A stretch of 64,000 nucleotides of DNA from Barnesiella sp. An55 (GTDB lineage Bacteria > Bacteroidota > Bacteroidia > Bacteroidales > Barnesiellaceae). Below the pieces are notes generated by a model, which was not told the origin of the DNA, did no database searches, and saw only the letters and a list, made by a program, of their open reading frames with translations. The position numbers were made by a program, and so were the translations under genes. Positions 40,631 to 50,995 of this stretch are shown here, in pieces. Position 1 is the first letter of the stretch, and every line of letters starts with the position of its first letter. The stretch is from assembly GCF_002161555.1 (NCBI RefSeq), contig NZ_NFHZ01000011.1:1-64000 (forward strand). Direction: 5' to 3'.

Positions 40631-43600
40631 ATGAAGAAGATAGGATTTGCTTTGTTTAGTCTGGTGTTGTGTGTGCCGGGCTATTCGCAGACATTTAGTG
40701 GTGGGGAGGGTACCGAGGCCTCTCCTTACCAGATCAAAACGGTGGCCGACCTTACCGAGCTGGCCACGGTAGTAACAGGAGGCGATAATCTGGAGGGTAA
40801 GTACCTGAGGCTGGAGAACGATATTACCTATGCCTCGATCAACAAGTTTACGGTAATCGGTACCAATACCAAGAAATTCAATGGCTGTTTTGACGGTAAC
40901 GGCCATACGATATCGGGATTGGTTTTCGATGGGAATACCTACCAGGGTTTTGTGGGATATGCCGATAAAGCGGCTGTCATCAAAAACTTGAATTTGGCAT
41001 CGCCTACCCTTCAGTCAACGGGTGGATATGGCGGTTGTATCGTAGGCCGCAACGACGGACTGGTGGATAATTGCCAGGTGACCGATGCCGTGATTTCGAT
41101 TTCGACGGGCGGATACAAAGGTGGTATTGCCGGGCAGTCGAACGGTACCGTGCAGAACTGTTCTTTCTCGGGGAGTATCACTACCCTGCAGTCGGCTGCC
41201 GGTATCGTGGGGCAGAACTATGGAAAGATTTTCGACTGTCACTCGTCGGCTACCATTGTGTCGCAGACCGAGAGCAGCTCATCTACCCACCTGGGCGGTA
41301 TTGCCGGGGTATCGTTGGCCCTCAATACCGAGCCCGAGATTGTTGATTGCTACTTTACCGGAACAATCAACGGTGGGTATCAGAATAACTGCGGTGCAAT
41401 CGTAGGCTCTTCGCGGGGAACCAATCTGACGCGTTGCTGGAGTGCCGCTTATGTGTCGGGCTCGGGTGTGTCGTCGCATTGCGGTGGTATCCTGGGTACG
41501 TTGGAGTCGGGCATCATCAAGGATTGCTATTCGGCCAGTACCCTCTACAACACGACATCGGCCAATGTGGGCGGTATCGCCGGATACTGTTCTCCCAAAG
41601 ATGAGACGGTCCTCGAGAACTGTCTTGTCTATGGTCCCATCTTCAACTCGATACTGTTGCGTCAGGACGGTTGCGAGATGCTGGGTGTCCTTGAGAATGG
41701 TGAGGCTACCATTACCAACTGTTTCTTCGACGAACAGGTGTCGGGTAGTGGTTCTACCACCTGGAACAAGACAACCCGGGAACTGGCGAGTGCTACCCCG
41801 CTCACCGGTTTTGATGCCGATACGTGGAGTTTTGCCGATGGTCTGTATCCCCGGTTGACCAAGTTTGCCGACCTTGAGGTGGCCACGTTGTATGCCGTGC
41901 CCATCTATTTTGCCGAAGGGGAGACCGAGTCGAAGGTACAGTCCGATTTCGTGCTGGGCACCTATCCCGGTATGGAGAGTTCTGTTTCGGAGAGCGACCT
42001 CGTCGAGGTGCAAGGCAACAATGTGCTGGTAACCCGGGGCTCGGAACAGGAAGAGATTACCGTGACCTACTATCTGGGCGAGAGCATGAAGCGCAGCCTG
42101 GTCAAGATATATCCGTCGATTTTCACGGGAGCAGGTACCGAAGCCGATCCTTATCTCATTTCGTCGGTGGCCGATTTTAACAAGTTTGTAGCGGCTACCA
42201 ACGAGCAGGGCCTCTGCTTCGAGGGCGACTACTTCAAACTGACAACCGATCTCGACTTGAACTATGCGGCATTTACGCCTGTCTCTTCGGCCGACGAGAC
42301 GCTGGGATTTGCCGGAATCTTCGATGGCGACAATCACACCATCAACAATTTGGCCATCGACAACCTCACCACCCGCAAGTTAAATGTCGCTTTGTTCTGG
42401 CAGGTGACGAAAGATGGCGTGATCAAGAATCTGAAAATTGCCGACAATGCCCGGTTTAGTGTATATCGTAACTTTGCTCCGTTTGTGTGCACATTGTATG
42501 GCACGGTTGACAACTGCTACAACTATGCCTCGTTCTCACCTTCGGCCGGTTTTGCAGGCGGTATTGCCTATATAGTCGAGGAGACGGGTGTCGTTAAGAA
42601 CTGTTTCAACGGTGGCGATATCGTGCTTGCCGACGATGCGACCAACGGCAGTGTGGGCGGTATCGTGGGGTCGAACTACGGAACCATCGAGAACTGTCTG
42701 AATGTGGGAAATGTCGAGGCTGCCATGTCGGGCTCGGAGAATGTGGGCGGTATCGCCTACTCCAACCGGGGCACGATAAAATCGGTCATGAATATGGGCC
42801 TCGTCAAAGGGGTTGAATCGGTAGGCGGTATCGCGGGCACAAGTGCGGGAACCATCGTCTCGTCTCTGTCGGTAGCTCCGGTTGTATCGACCGGAAATTA
42901 CGATGGGGTAGGAGCCGTGGCCGGCAGTGTGGATACCGACGAATTGACCGAGGTTTACTACGACAGTCAAATCGCCATTTACGAAGGCGACGCACACAGC
43001 GCTATCGGGAAGAGTACGACCGAACTGACGAATCCTCAAACCTCGCTCTTTGCCGATGAGTCGGCCTGGACCCGCGTGTCGGGGCAATATCCCGTGCTGT
43101 CGCATTTTGCTAACGAGCCTCATGTACAGTTCCTGCTCAAACCCATTGTGGTGGCCGATAATGCACTGCGTACGCAAGTCGATTCGGAAATTGTTTTGCC
43201 CTCCGACGACAATATCTCGTGGACCCTGCAGGAGGGCGACGTGTTCAATATTGTCGGGGGCAAGGTCGAGATGACTGGTTCTTCGTCGTTTGCCGAAGAT
43301 GTGCTCACCGGAACTCAAGGGTCATATCGTCGGGTTCTCCCCATATCGACCCTGGGTAATTTCCTCACCGGTAAGGGTACCGAAGCCGAGCCTTATCAGA
43401 TTGCCACGGCAGCCGATTTGGCAAAACTGTCGAGCGAGGTGCTCAAGTCGAACAGCTCTTACAAGGGTTGCTACTTTAAGTTTATGGCCGATATCGATAT
43501 GGCTGGCAGCTCGTTCAGCCCCATCGCTCCCGAGTCGGTGGCCAAATTTGAAGGTATTGTTCTGGGAAATGGCAAGACGATAAAATCGCTTAATATCGAG

Positions 43601-45094
43601 GATACCGAGAATAATTATGTGGGTCTGTTTGCTCGCTTGGGTGCAGCCGCTTCGCTCGATGGGCTTACCATCGATGAGGCTTCGTCGATCAAGGGAGTGA
43701 GCTATGTAGGAGCCTTTGCCGGTTTGTGCGAGGGTACAATCGAAAATTGCCACAACCTCGCCAGCGTGGCTGCAACCAAAGGGTATGTAGGCGGTATCAC
43801 GGGTTCGGCTCAAGTGGGCTCGGCCTTGCGGAATTGCGTGAACGACGGGGCCGTGTCGGGTGCCGGTAACGTGGGCGGTATCGTAGGTTCTCTCGAGGAT
43901 GTCGATTTGGGTGCCCTCGAGAATAATGGTAATGTCGCCTCGACTTCGAGCTACACAGGTGGTATTGTTGGCTATGTAAACGGTTATGCCAAAGGTGTCA
44001 ACTGGATTAACCGCGGCAACATCTCGGGAACCTCCGAAACGGGAGGCCTGGTGGGCTATGCCTATAAGTCTTATGAGACGGGTTGCCTCGAGCTGGAGTC
44101 GTCGTTCAATGCCGGGTATGTGACTGGTAGCAAGACCAACCTGGGCGGCTTGATTGGCAAAGGTGATGCCAACGTGATTACCAAGTGCTTCAATACGGGC
44201 GATGTGGTCAATACGGACGAGAAGGTTTCGACCTCGGCCTGCGGTGCCGCCGGGCTCGTGGGCTATGGTATCCCGCAGATTACCGATAGCTACAATGCCG
44301 GTAATGTGTCGGCCGTCAATGGCGTGGGTGGCATCGTGGCTTATCCTTCGTCGTCCTATACGGCCTTTGCCTTTACCAATGTATATTCGGCTGGCAAGGT
44401 GGTTGCTACCGGCGAAACGTCGAAAAATGTGGGTGCTATCCTGGGCAAAGCCTCTTCGAAACTGACCCTGACTCAGGTGGCCTACGATGCCGATATCAAC
44501 AAGGATATCCAGGCAATAGCCGGCGACGATGCCGATGCAATGCCCATGAAGACGGCTGTTCTCGTGCAGACCAATATGGGTGATAACTGGGTTTCCTATC
44601 CCAACCACTATCCTGTGCTTGCCGGGTTTGAGACCACTCCCGAGGCCTTGGTTTACAGTGCCGCAGTGGTTCTCGGCGAGGACGACAGCTACGAGCAGGT
44701 GACCAAGAATTTTGCCGTAGGTGTGCAAGGTGGTGTTACCTGGACGGGCGACGATGTGTTTACTTTTGACAATGGGTCGGTGGCCGTGAAGGCCGGAGCC
44801 CAGGGCAGCTATACCCTCACAGCCTCGTTGGATGGCGTGGAGAAAGAGGTAACCCTGGTATTGAACGTACCCGGTGGTTCGGGTGTGGAGTCGCTCGAGG
44901 CTGGCGAAGTTTCGGCCTATGCCGTAGCAGGAGGTGTCGTATTTACGACCGCTTGTGAATATGCCGTTTACAACACGAGTGGTGCACTGGTAGCTGTGGG
45001 CGAGACTCAGGCCGATGGCGAGTTTGTAGCACTTGAGGCTGGAGTATATGTCGTACGCATCGGCGATAAGGGAACCTTGGTGAAAGTAAATTGA
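40631..45094 (+). CDS. Giant GLUG-repeat beta-helix surface protein, three tandem modules
   Basis: A 1487-residue secreted protein. The ATG at 40631 is chosen because it gives a clean signal peptide ending PGYSQ; the longer frame starts inside the subtilase gene. Three modules begin with F/L-T/S-G-x-G-T-E-A-x-P-Y-x-I at about residues 20, 497 and 910. Each contains many GLUG-type repeats (VGGIVG ... ENCLNxG) forming a right-handed beta-helix, and ends with an Ig-like beta-sandwich. The C-terminus is a sorting-type tail (VYVVRIGDKGTLVKVN). GLUG repeats are known from adhesins and IgA-protease-like surface proteins. It is probably a large adhesin exported with the subtilase. No enzymatic motif is visible. 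Confidence 0.88.
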   Translation: MKKIGFALFSLVLCVPGYSQTFSGGEGTEASPYQIKTVADLTELATVVTGGDNLEGKYLRLENDITYASINKFTVIGTNTKKFNGCFDGNGHTISGLVFDGNTYQGFVGYADKAAVIKNLNLASPTLQSTGGYGGCIVGRNDGLVDNCQVTDAVISISTGGYKGGIAGQSNGTVQNCSFSGSITTLQSAAGIVGQNYGKIFDCHSSATIVSQTESSSSTHLGGIAGVSLALNTEPEIVDCYFTGTINGGYQNNCGAIVGSSRGTNLTRCWSAAYVSGSGVSSHCGGILGTLESGIIKDCYSASTLYNTTSANVGGIAGYCSPKDETVLENCLVYGPIFNSILLRQDGCEMLGVLENGEATITNCFFDEQVSGSGSTTWNKTTRELASATPLTGFDADTWSFADGLYPRLTKFADLEVATLYAVPIYFAEGETESKVQSDFVLGTYPGMESSVSESDLVEVQGNNVLVTRGSEQEEITVTYYLGESMKRSLVKIYPSIFTGAGTEADPYLISSVADFNKFVAATNEQGLCFEGDYFKLTTDLDLNYAAFTPVSSADETLGFAGIFDGDNHTINNLAIDNLTTRKLNVALFWQVTKDGVIKNLKIADNARFSVYRNFAPFVCTLYGTVDNCYNYASFSPSAGFAGGIAYIVEETGVVKNCFNGGDIVLADDATNGSVGGIVGSNYGTIENCLNVGNVEAAMSGSENVGGIAYSNRGTIKSVMNMGLVKGVESVGGIAGTSAGTIVSSLSVAPVVSTGNYDGVGAVAGSVDTDELTEVYYDSQIAIYEGDAHSAIGKSTTELTNPQTSLFADESAWTRVSGQYPVLSHFANEPHVQFLLKPIVVADNALRTQVDSEIVLPSDDNISWTLQEGDVFNIVGGKVEMTGSSSFAEDVLTGTQGSYRRVLPISTLGNFLTGKGTEAEPYQIATAADLAKLSSEVLKSNSSYKGCYFKFMADIDMAGSSFSPIAPESVAKFEGIVLGNGKTIKSLNIEDTENNYVGLFARLGAAASLDGLTIDEASSIKGVSYVGAFAGLCEGTIENCHNLASVAATKGYVGGITGSAQVGSALRNCVNDGAVSGAGNVGGIVGSLEDVDLGALENNGNVASTSSYTGGIVGYVNGYAKGVNWINRGNISGTSETGGLVGYAYKSYETGCLELESSFNAGYVTGSKTNLGGLIGKGDANVITKCFNTGDVVNTDEKVSTSACGAAGLVGYGIPQITDSYNAGNVSAVNGVGGIVAYPSSSYTAFAFTNVYSAGKVVATGETSKNVGAILGKASSKLTLTQVAYDADINKDIQAIAGDDADAMPMKTAVLVQTNMGDNWVSYPNHYPVLAGFETTPEALVYSAAVVLGEDDSYEQVTKNFAVGVQGGVTWTGDDVFTFDNGSVAVKAGAQGSYTLTASLDGVEKEVTLVLNVPGGSGVESLEAGEVSAYAVAGGVVFTTACEYAVYNTSGALVAVGETQADGEFVALEAGVYVVRIGDKGTLVKVN

Positions 45095-45169
45095 TTGGTG
45101 AAAGTAAATTGAAATGAATGATAGATAAAAGCCCGTTGTCGATAACGGGTAGTTGACTGTAAATAGACG

Positions 45170-45206
45170 AGAGGAGGTCTCAAGCGAGAGACCTCCTCTT
45201 TTTTTG
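45170..45206 (+). terminator. Rho-independent terminator after the GLUG gene
   Basis: A perfect 12-bp stem (45170-45181 with 45188-45199), 6-base loop and a run of seven or more T. Confidence 0.9.
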
Positions 45207-45308
45207 TCGAGCCGGATGTTATGTTTGGAGCGAACCCTATTTTAAGCCTGTAGATAATATTCGGGCTCTCGGGGCGTTTATATAATATGTAATAACGATA
45301 CTTGGTTT

Positions 45309-46463
45309 ATGCAAAATATTTATGATCTCCGGCAAAAGGGGAAGTTGATTTTTCTGTTGATATCGGTGCTGCTGGTTGGCGGGGTGCTCTATGTGTCGAA
45401 CGACCTGGTCGAGGACCTCTCGATCGAGGAGCGCAAGAAGATGGAGATTTGGGCCGAGGCAACTCGCGAGTTGGCCAGTGACAAGACCGAGATGAGCATG
45501 GAGCTTATCCTGAAGGTAATCCAGAGCAACACCTCGATTCCGGCCATCCTGGTCGATGAGAATGGCGAGATAAACCAGTATGTCAACCTGAATTTGCCCG
45601 AGTCGGATCCCGAGAAATATTTGCAGCGCAAGTTGGCCCGGCTGAAGGGTAGCTCGAACGTCATCGAAATCAACCTGGGCGATAACGAAAAGCAATACCT
45701 CTATTACGACGACTCCATCTTACTGAAGCGTCTCTCGTTCTATCCCTATGTGCAGTTGGGGGTGATGGTGCTGTTTGTACTCATCGTCTATTTTGCTCTC
45801 ATCAGCACCAAGAAGGCCGAGCAGAACAAAGTGTGGGTGGGATTGTCGAAGGAGACGGCACACCAGTTGGGCACCCCCATCTCGTCGCTCATGGCCTGGA
45901 TGGACCTGCTGGAAGCCTCGGGGGTGGACCCGTCGTTGTTGTCCGATATGAATAAAGATGTCAAGCGTCTCTCGGTCATTGCCGAGCGCTTCTCCAAGAT
46001 AGGATCGAAGCCCGAGATGGAGCTGGTCTATGTCAACGAGGTGCTCGAGAACGCCACCGAATATATGCGCCGGCGAGTCTCCAACAAGGTGCAGATAACT
46101 ACCCACCTCCCCTCGGATGCCGAAGGGGCCATGGTGTGTCTGCCGCTCTTTGAATGGGTCATCGAGAACCTGTGCAAAAATGCCGTCGATGCCATGAACG
46201 GCGAGGGGCGCATCGACGTGTATATGACCTCGGAGAAGCAGCAGATCTATATCGATATCAAGGATACGGGAAAAGGGATAGCCCGCAAAAACTTCAAGAC
46301 CGTTTTCAACCCCGGCTATACGACCAAGAAACGTGGCTGGGGACTGGGACTCACGCTGGCCAAGCGTATCATCGAAGAGTATCACGAGGGGCGCATCTTT
46401 GTGAAAGAGTCGGAGGTAGGCAAGGGAACCACCTTCCGCATCGAGTTGAAGCGAGTGGCGTGA
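45309..46463 (+). CDS. Membrane sensor histidine kinase
   Basis: A 384-residue inner-membrane kinase. TM1 is at about 12-30 and TM2 at about 146-166, with a 115-residue periplasmic sensor between them. The HisKA-like dimerisation helix holds SKETAHQLGTPISS with the phospho-acceptor His185. The HATPase_c domain follows with N box (ENLCKNAVDAM), G1 (DTGKGI) and G2 (GWGLGLTLAKRI). No response regulator gene adjoins it, so the partner is elsewhere. The AHQLGTPISSLMAW signature is a common Bacteroidota kinase subgroup. The signal sensed is unknown. Confidence 0.92.
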   Translation: MQNIYDLRQKGKLIFLLISVLLVGGVLYVSNDLVEDLSIEERKKMEIWAEATRELASDKTEMSMELILKVIQSNTSIPAILVDENGEINQYVNLNLPESDPEKYLQRKLARLKGSSNVIEINLGDNEKQYLYYDDSILLKRLSFYPYVQLGVMVLFVLIVYFALISTKKAEQNKVWVGLSKETAHQLGTPISSLMAWMDLLEASGVDPSLLSDMNKDVKRLSVIAERFSKIGSKPEMELVYVNEVLENATEYMRRRVSNKVQITTHLPSDAEGAMVCLPLFEWVIENLCKNAVDAMNGEGRIDVYMTSEKQQIYIDIKDTGKGIARKNFKTVFNPGYTTKKRGWGLGLTLAKRIIEEYHEGRIFVKESEVGKGTTFRIELKRVA

Positions 46464-46601
46464 AACGGGTGTGGGCCGGGAGGTCGATTCGGGTTGTTTC
46501 GGGCTGTCCGTTTCGGCGGTAACGCCCTTGTCTTTGGTCGTGAAAATTTAAATATGAAATAAAAACTCCCGAAAAAATTGACAGATAACGATTATTTTTT
46601 A

Positions 46602-46609
46602 TACCTTTG
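46602..46609 (+). promoter_or_regulatory. Promoter for DUF177-rpmF
   Basis: TACCTTTG matches the -7 consensus. TTGACA starts at 46578, about 20 bases upstream, in the -33 position. Transcription should start near 46616, just before the TTG start codon at 46633. Confidence 0.65.
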
Positions 46610-46632
46610 CGCAGTTTTAACGACAAATAGCA

Positions 46633-47220
46633 TTGGGACGTTTTAGTGCTTATAAATTACCGCTCAAAAGCATGCCGATAGGTACTCAGGATTTTGAGTA
46701 TATATTGGATAATGAGTTCTTTAAGAATATCGAAGGAGAAGATGTTCAAAAAGGGAAGGTAAATGTGAAGCTGACCGTGAAGCGGACTGCGGCTTCTTTT
46801 GAATTGGACTTCGATTTGGAAGGAGTGATTCAGATTCCGTGTGATCGCTGTCTCGACGACATGGATCACGAAGTGCAAACCCACGAGACGCTCTTCGTCA
46901 AATTCGGGACAGAATACAGCGAAGAGAGCGACAATGTGGTTGTCATTCCCGAGAGCGACGGGGAGTTGAACATCGCCTGGTTCTTGTATGAATTTGTGGC
47001 GTTGACCATTCCCTTGAAGCACGTTCACCCGGCCGGGAAGTGCAATAAGACGATGAGTGCTAAGTTGCGTAAACACCGAGCCCGTGCACTCGACGAGAGC
47101 GACGAGGAGGATATCGATTCGTTTGACGATGAAGATATCGCAGATGAAATCTCCGACGAAGGCGAGGCCATGACCGACCCTCGTTGGGACGAATTGAAGA
47201 AGATGATAGATAATAATTAA
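46633..47220 (+). CDS. DUF177 (YceD-like) protein
   Basis: A 195-residue cytoplasmic DUF177 protein, linked to large-ribosomal-subunit/rRNA biogenesis and usually encoded just before rpmF. The family Cys motif appears as IPCDRCLDDM at about residues 75-84. The C-terminal 50 residues are highly acidic (DESDEEDIDSFDDEDIADE). The start is a TTG at 46633, because MGRFSAYKLPLKS is the usual beginning of Bacteroidota homologs and the promoter fits; the next ATG (46672) would cut this conserved segment. It lies 11 bases before rpmF. Confidence 0.88.
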   Translation: MGRFSAYKLPLKSMPIGTQDFEYILDNEFFKNIEGEDVQKGKVNVKLTVKRTAASFELDFDLEGVIQIPCDRCLDDMDHEVQTHETLFVKFGTEYSEESDNVVVIPESDGELNIAWFLYEFVALTIPLKHVHPAGKCNKTMSAKLRKHRARALDESDEEDIDSFDDEDIADEISDEGEAMTDPRWDELKKMIDNN

Positions 47221-47231
47221 ATAATAGAAAA

Positions 47232-47417
47232 ATGGCACATCCTAAAAGAAAACAATCTAAAACGAGAACAGCCAAGAGAAGAACTCACGACAAAGCAGTA
47301 GCTCCTACTTTGGCAGTTTGCCCCAACTGTGGTGCTTGGCACGTATATCACACCGTATGTGGCGAGTGTGGTTATTACAGAGGAAAATTGGCAATCGAAA
47401 AAGAGGCAGCCGTCTAA
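47232..47417 (+). CDS. rpmF: 50S ribosomal protein L32
   Basis: A 61-residue L32. It begins MAHPKRKQSKTRTAKRRTHDK and has the four-Cys zinc ribbon CPNCGAWH ... CGECGYY (the zinc-binding form). It is co-transcribed with the DUF177 gene. A terminator follows at 47440-47466. Confidence 0.97.
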   Translation: MAHPKRKQSKTRTAKRRTHDKAVAPTLAVCPNCGAWHVYHTVCGECGYYRGKLAIEKEAAV

Positions 47418-47439
47418 GTTTTTCGATAAAGTATGTATG

Positions 47440-47466
47440 GCCCTAAGCGATTTAGGGCATTTTTTT
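47440..47466 (+). terminator. Terminator after rpmF
   Basis: A 7-bp stem GCCCTAA/TTAGGGC (47440-47446 with 47452-47458), 5-base loop, then a run of T. It may be partly read through into fabH. Confidence 0.75.
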
Positions 47467-47491
47467 CACACACTAAGCCAATTTTATAGTT

Positions 47492-48481
47492 ATGAACGCT
47501 AAAATAACGGGAATAGCCTCGTATGTTCCTGATTATGTGCTCACCAACGATGAGTTGTCGCATATGGTCGATACCAACGACGAGTGGATTACCACTCGTG
47601 TGGGCATTAAGGAACGTAGAATTTTGAAAGGGGAGGGAACGGGGTCTTCCGATTTGGGCGAGAAAGCCGTTGCCGAGTTGTTGCGCAAGACCGGCGTGAA
47701 ACCCGAAGAGGTAGATTTGCTCATCTGTGCAACCTCCAACCCCGACTATCGTTTCCCCTCTACGGCCTCGATCGTACTGGAGAAATTGGGAATAAAGACC
47801 GCCTATGGATATGACATCCAGGCTGCTTGCGCCGGCTTTATCGTAGCCCTGCAGTCGGGTGCTGCCTATATCAAGAGTGGTTTGTACAAACATGTAATCG
47901 TGCTGGCTGCCGAGAAGATGTCGTCGATGGTCAATTACAAAGACCGTTCGACTTGTCCTCTGTTTGGCGATGCCGCTGCCTGCGTGATGCTCGAGCCCAC
48001 CGACGAACCGGTAGGTATCGTGGATGCCGTGCTGCACACCGACGGTATGGGGTTGCCCCACCTGTTGATGAAGGCCGGCGGAGCCGTACATCCGGCTTCG
48101 CACGAGACGGTCGATCGCGACGAGCACTATGTATATCAAGAGGGTCGCGCCGTGTATAAACACGCCGTAACCGATATGCTCACCTCGTCGGAGAGCGTGA
48201 TGAACCGCAACGGTCTCACGGTCGATACGATCGATTACTTCATCCCGCACCAAGCCAATCTGCGCATCATCGAGGCTATCGCCGACCGCATGAAGTTGCC
48301 CGCAGAGAAGCTGCTGGTCAACATCCAGAAGTACGGAAACACGAGCGCAGCCTCCATCCCCTTGTGCATGGCCGAGTTTGAAAACAAATTCAAGACCGGC
48401 GACAAGCTGGTACTCACGGCCTTCGGTGCCGGGTTTACCTGGGGAGCTCTCTACCTCGTGTGGGGATACGACGCAAAATAA
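47492..48481 (+). CDS. fabH: 3-oxoacyl-ACP synthase III (FabH)
   Basis: A 329-residue KAS III that condenses acetyl-CoA or a branched acyl-CoA with malonyl-ACP to start fatty-acid synthesis. The catalytic triad is complete: Cys113 (QAACAGF), His253 (IPHQANLRI) and Asn283 (YGNTSAAS). Length and the C-terminal GAGFTWGA are normal for the family. It lies downstream of rpmF, a widely conserved order, and is followed by a strong hairpin. Confidence 0.96.
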   Translation: MNAKITGIASYVPDYVLTNDELSHMVDTNDEWITTRVGIKERRILKGEGTGSSDLGEKAVAELLRKTGVKPEEVDLLICATSNPDYRFPSTASIVLEKLGIKTAYGYDIQAACAGFIVALQSGAAYIKSGLYKHVIVLAAEKMSSMVNYKDRSTCPLFGDAAACVMLEPTDEPVGIVDAVLHTDGMGLPHLLMKAGGAVHPASHETVDRDEHYVYQEGRAVYKHAVTDMLTSSESVMNRNGLTVDTIDYFIPHQANLRIIEAIADRMKLPAEKLLVNIQKYGNTSAASIPLCMAEFENKFKTGDKLVLTAFGAGFTWGALYLVWGYDAK

Positions 48482-48500
48482 ACGTGTTGAGAATAAGACA

Positions 48501-48540
48501 AAGACGCATCTTTTGTTGCAAAAGATGCGTCTTTTCTTGT
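48501..48540. terminator. Strong hairpin terminator after fabH
   Basis: A perfect 15-bp stem (48501-48515 with 48519-48533) with a 3-base loop, followed by TTTTCTTGT. Confidence 0.85.
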
Positions 48541-48589
48541 CTTTGAACAAAAGCAGCCTGCGGTTGTTCGTCAGGTAGAATATTTTCAC

Positions 48590-48597
48590 TACCTTTG
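48590..48597 (+). promoter_or_regulatory. Promoter -7 box for era
   Basis: TACCTTTG matches the -7 consensus. It lies 51 bases upstream of the era start and just after the fabH terminator, so era begins a new transcript. Confidence 0.55.
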
Positions 48598-48648
48598 GAG
48601 AAAATAGAATCTCCGATATATTGTCTTGCAGATTAACCGAATGGAACT

Positions 48649-49533
48649 ATGCATAAAGCCGGTTTTGTAAATATTGTAGGAAATCCCAATGTGGGTAAAT
48701 CTACACTGATGAATTCGTTGGTGGGAGAGCGCATCTCGATTATCACGTCGAAGGCCCAGACCACCCGTCACCGCATCATGGGTATCGTGAATACCGACGA
48801 TATGCAAATCGTCTATTCCGACACGCCCGGGGTGCTCGTGCCCAACTACAAGTTGCAGGAGTCGATGCTCAACTTCTCGCAATCGGCGCTGGTCGATGCC
48901 GACATTCTGCTCTATGTGACCGATGTGGTGGAGACCCCCACCAAGAACCAGTCGTTTCTCGACAAGGTGGCTCAGGAGACGGTACCCGTGCTGGTCGTAA
49001 TCAACAAAATAGACCTGTTGCAGGGTCAGGAGGCGCTCGAGTCGCTTGTAGAGGAGTGGAAACAACTGCTGCCGAAGGCCGAGGTGATACCCGTTTCGGC
49101 CCAATACAAATTCAATCTCGACTATCTGTTGAAGCGCATCCAGGAGCTGTTGCCCCCGTCGCCTCCCTTCTTCGACAAAGACGCCCTCACCGACAAGCCG
49201 GCCCGTTTCTTTGTGACCGAGATTATCAGAGAGAAGATTCTGCTCACCTACGACAAGGAGATACCCTATGCCTGCGAGGTGGCTGTCGAGCAATTCAAAG
49301 AGGAGGAGGGCCGCATACACATCATGGCGGTCATCTATGTCGAGCGCGATTCCCAAAAAGGCATCGTGATAGGCAAGGGCGGCTCGGCCTTGAAAAAGGT
49401 AGGCATGCTGGCCCGCAAAGACATAGAGGCATTTTTCGACAAGAAAGTATTTCTCGAGCTATATGTCAAGGTCGAGAAAGACTGGCGTAGCCGAGAGAAT
49501 AAACTGAAAGGATTTGGGTATATGCCCGAGTAA
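48649..49533 (+). CDS. era: GTPase Era
   Basis: A 294-residue GTPase acting in 16S rRNA/30S subunit maturation. G1 is GNPNVGKST (about residues 10-18), switch region TTRHRIMG, G3 DTPGV, G4 NKID. The C-terminal KH domain has [15 protein letters not shown] (about 240-254). Length is standard. It is followed 44 bases later by der. Confidence 0.97.
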   Translation: MHKAGFVNIVGNPNVGKSTLMNSLVGERISIITSKAQTTRHRIMGIVNTDDMQIVYSDTPGVLVPNYKLQESMLNFSQSALVDADILLYVTDVVETPTKNQSFLDKVAQETVPVLVVINKIDLLQGQEALESLVEEWKQLLPKAEVIPVSAQYKFNLDYLLKRIQELLPPSPPFFDKDALTDKPARFFVTEIIREKILLTYDKEIPYACEVAVEQFKEEEGRIHIMAVIYVERDSQKGIVIGKGGSALKKVGMLARKDIEAFFDKKVFLELYVKVEKDWRSRENKLKGFGYMPE

Positions 49534-49577
49534 ACCCCCGAAGGGGCTGTGACAGCCTCGAAAAAAGAAAGAGAATT

Positions 49578-50891
49578 ATGGGAAATATCGTAGCAATCGT
49601 AGGTCGCCCCAACGTAGGGAAATCGACCCTGTTTAACCGCCTGACGCAAACTCGCAAGGCCATCGTTAACGAAGAGGCCGGTACGACCCGCGACCGCCAG
49701 TACGGCAAGGTCGAGTGGTGCGGACAGGAGTTCTCCATTATCGACACCGGTGGATGGGTCGTTAATTCGGAAGATATTTTTGAGGAAGAGATCAACAAGC
49801 AGGTGGCTCTGGCTATTGAAGAGGCCGATGTCATCTTGTTTATGGTCGATGTCAAAACCGGTGCCGTGGATCTCGACGACCATGTGGCTGCCATCTTGCG
49901 CCGGTCGTCCAAACCGGTCATTCTGGTAGCCAACAAGGCCGATTCGAACGAGTGGCAGTACAATGCCGCCGAGTTCTATTCGTTCGGTCTGGGCGATCCC
50001 TTCTGTGTGTCGGCTGCCAGTGGTTCGGGCACGGGCGATCTGCTTGACGAAATCTTGAAACGCTTTACCAAGAAGTCGGAGCCCGAAATTGAAGAGAATA
50101 TACCCCGCTTTGCCGTTGTGGGCCGACCCAATGCCGGCAAGTCGTCGATTATCAACGCCTTCATCGGTGAGGAGCGCTACATCGTGACCGATATCGCCGG
50201 CACCACCCGCGACTCTATCTATACCCGTTACGACAAGTTCGGTTTCGACTTCTACTTGGTCGATACCGCCGGTATCCGCAAGAAGGGCAAGGTGACCGAG
50301 GATCTCGAGTATTACTCGGTTATCCGGTCGATACGGGCCATCGAGGCTTCCGACGTCTGCATCCTCATGATCGATGCCACCCGGGGTATCGAGGGGCAAG
50401 ACCTCAATATCTTCTCCCTGATACAGAAAAACAAAAAAGGTCTGGTGGTGTGTGTCAACAAGTGGGACCTGGTCGAGGACAAGTCGAACAAGGCGATACA
50501 GACCTTCGAGAATGCCATACGGGCACGCCTTGCGCCGTTTGTCGATTTCCCCATCGTCTATGCCTCGGCTCTGACCAAGCAACGCATCTTCAAGGTGCTC
50601 GAGAGTGCCGTGCAGGTCTATAAGAACCGCCAGCGCAAGATACCCACCTCGAAGCTCAACGAAGTGATGCTCAGTGCTATCGAGAACTATCCGCCCCCTG
50701 CACACAAGGGCAAGTATGTGAAGATAAAATATGTGACCATGTTGCGCGAGACCTATGTGCCCACGTTTGTCTTTTTCTGCAACCTGCCCCAGTGGGTGAA
50801 GGACCCCTACAAGCGTTATCTCGAGAACAAGATTCGCGAAACGTGGAACTTCAGCGGAACCCCCATCAATATCTTCATGCGTGAGAAATAA
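49578..50891 (+). CDS. der: GTPase Der (EngA)
   Basis: A 437-residue protein with two GTPase domains in tandem, essential for 50S ribosome assembly. Domain 1 has GRPNVGKST (about 9-17) and DTGGW. Domain 2 has GRPNAGKSS (about 182-190), DTAGI and NKWDLV. A KH-like C-terminal domain (about 350-437) follows. The layout is exactly that of the family. It lies downstream of era. Confidence 0.97.
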   Translation: MGNIVAIVGRPNVGKSTLFNRLTQTRKAIVNEEAGTTRDRQYGKVEWCGQEFSIIDTGGWVVNSEDIFEEEINKQVALAIEEADVILFMVDVKTGAVDLDDHVAAILRRSSKPVILVANKADSNEWQYNAAEFYSFGLGDPFCVSAASGSGTGDLLDEILKRFTKKSEPEIEENIPRFAVVGRPNAGKSSIINAFIGEERYIVTDIAGTTRDSIYTRYDKFGFDFYLVDTAGIRKKGKVTEDLEYYSVIRSIRAIEASDVCILMIDATRGIEGQDLNIFSLIQKNKKGLVVCVNKWDLVEDKSNKAIQTFENAIRARLAPFVDFPIVYASALTKQRIFKVLESAVQVYKNRQRKIPTSKLNEVMLSAIENYPPPAHKGKYVKIKYVTMLRETYVPTFVFFCNLPQWVKDPYKRYLENKIRETWNFSGTPINIFMREK

Positions 50892-50936
50892 CGAAAAGAA
50901 CAATACTGTCTGTTTCAATGGCCGGCAAAAGTTGTC

Positions 50937-50944
50937 TATATTTG
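50937..50944 (+). promoter_or_regulatory. Promoter -7 box for the LD-carboxypeptidase gene
   Basis: TATATTTG is an exact -7 match 52 bases upstream of the ATG at 50996. Confidence 0.55.
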
Positions 50945-50995
50945 TAGAAACCTCGTCGGCGACGGTGTCGGGGCGGGGATAACCTTTTAATCCTT

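Noticed and set aside
43322-44728. 468-codon minus-strand frame
   Set aside because: Opposite the GLUG protein; its repeats are the antisense image of the GLUG repeats.
49335-50918. 527-codon minus-strand frame
   Set aside because: Opposite der, which has complete GTPase motifs.
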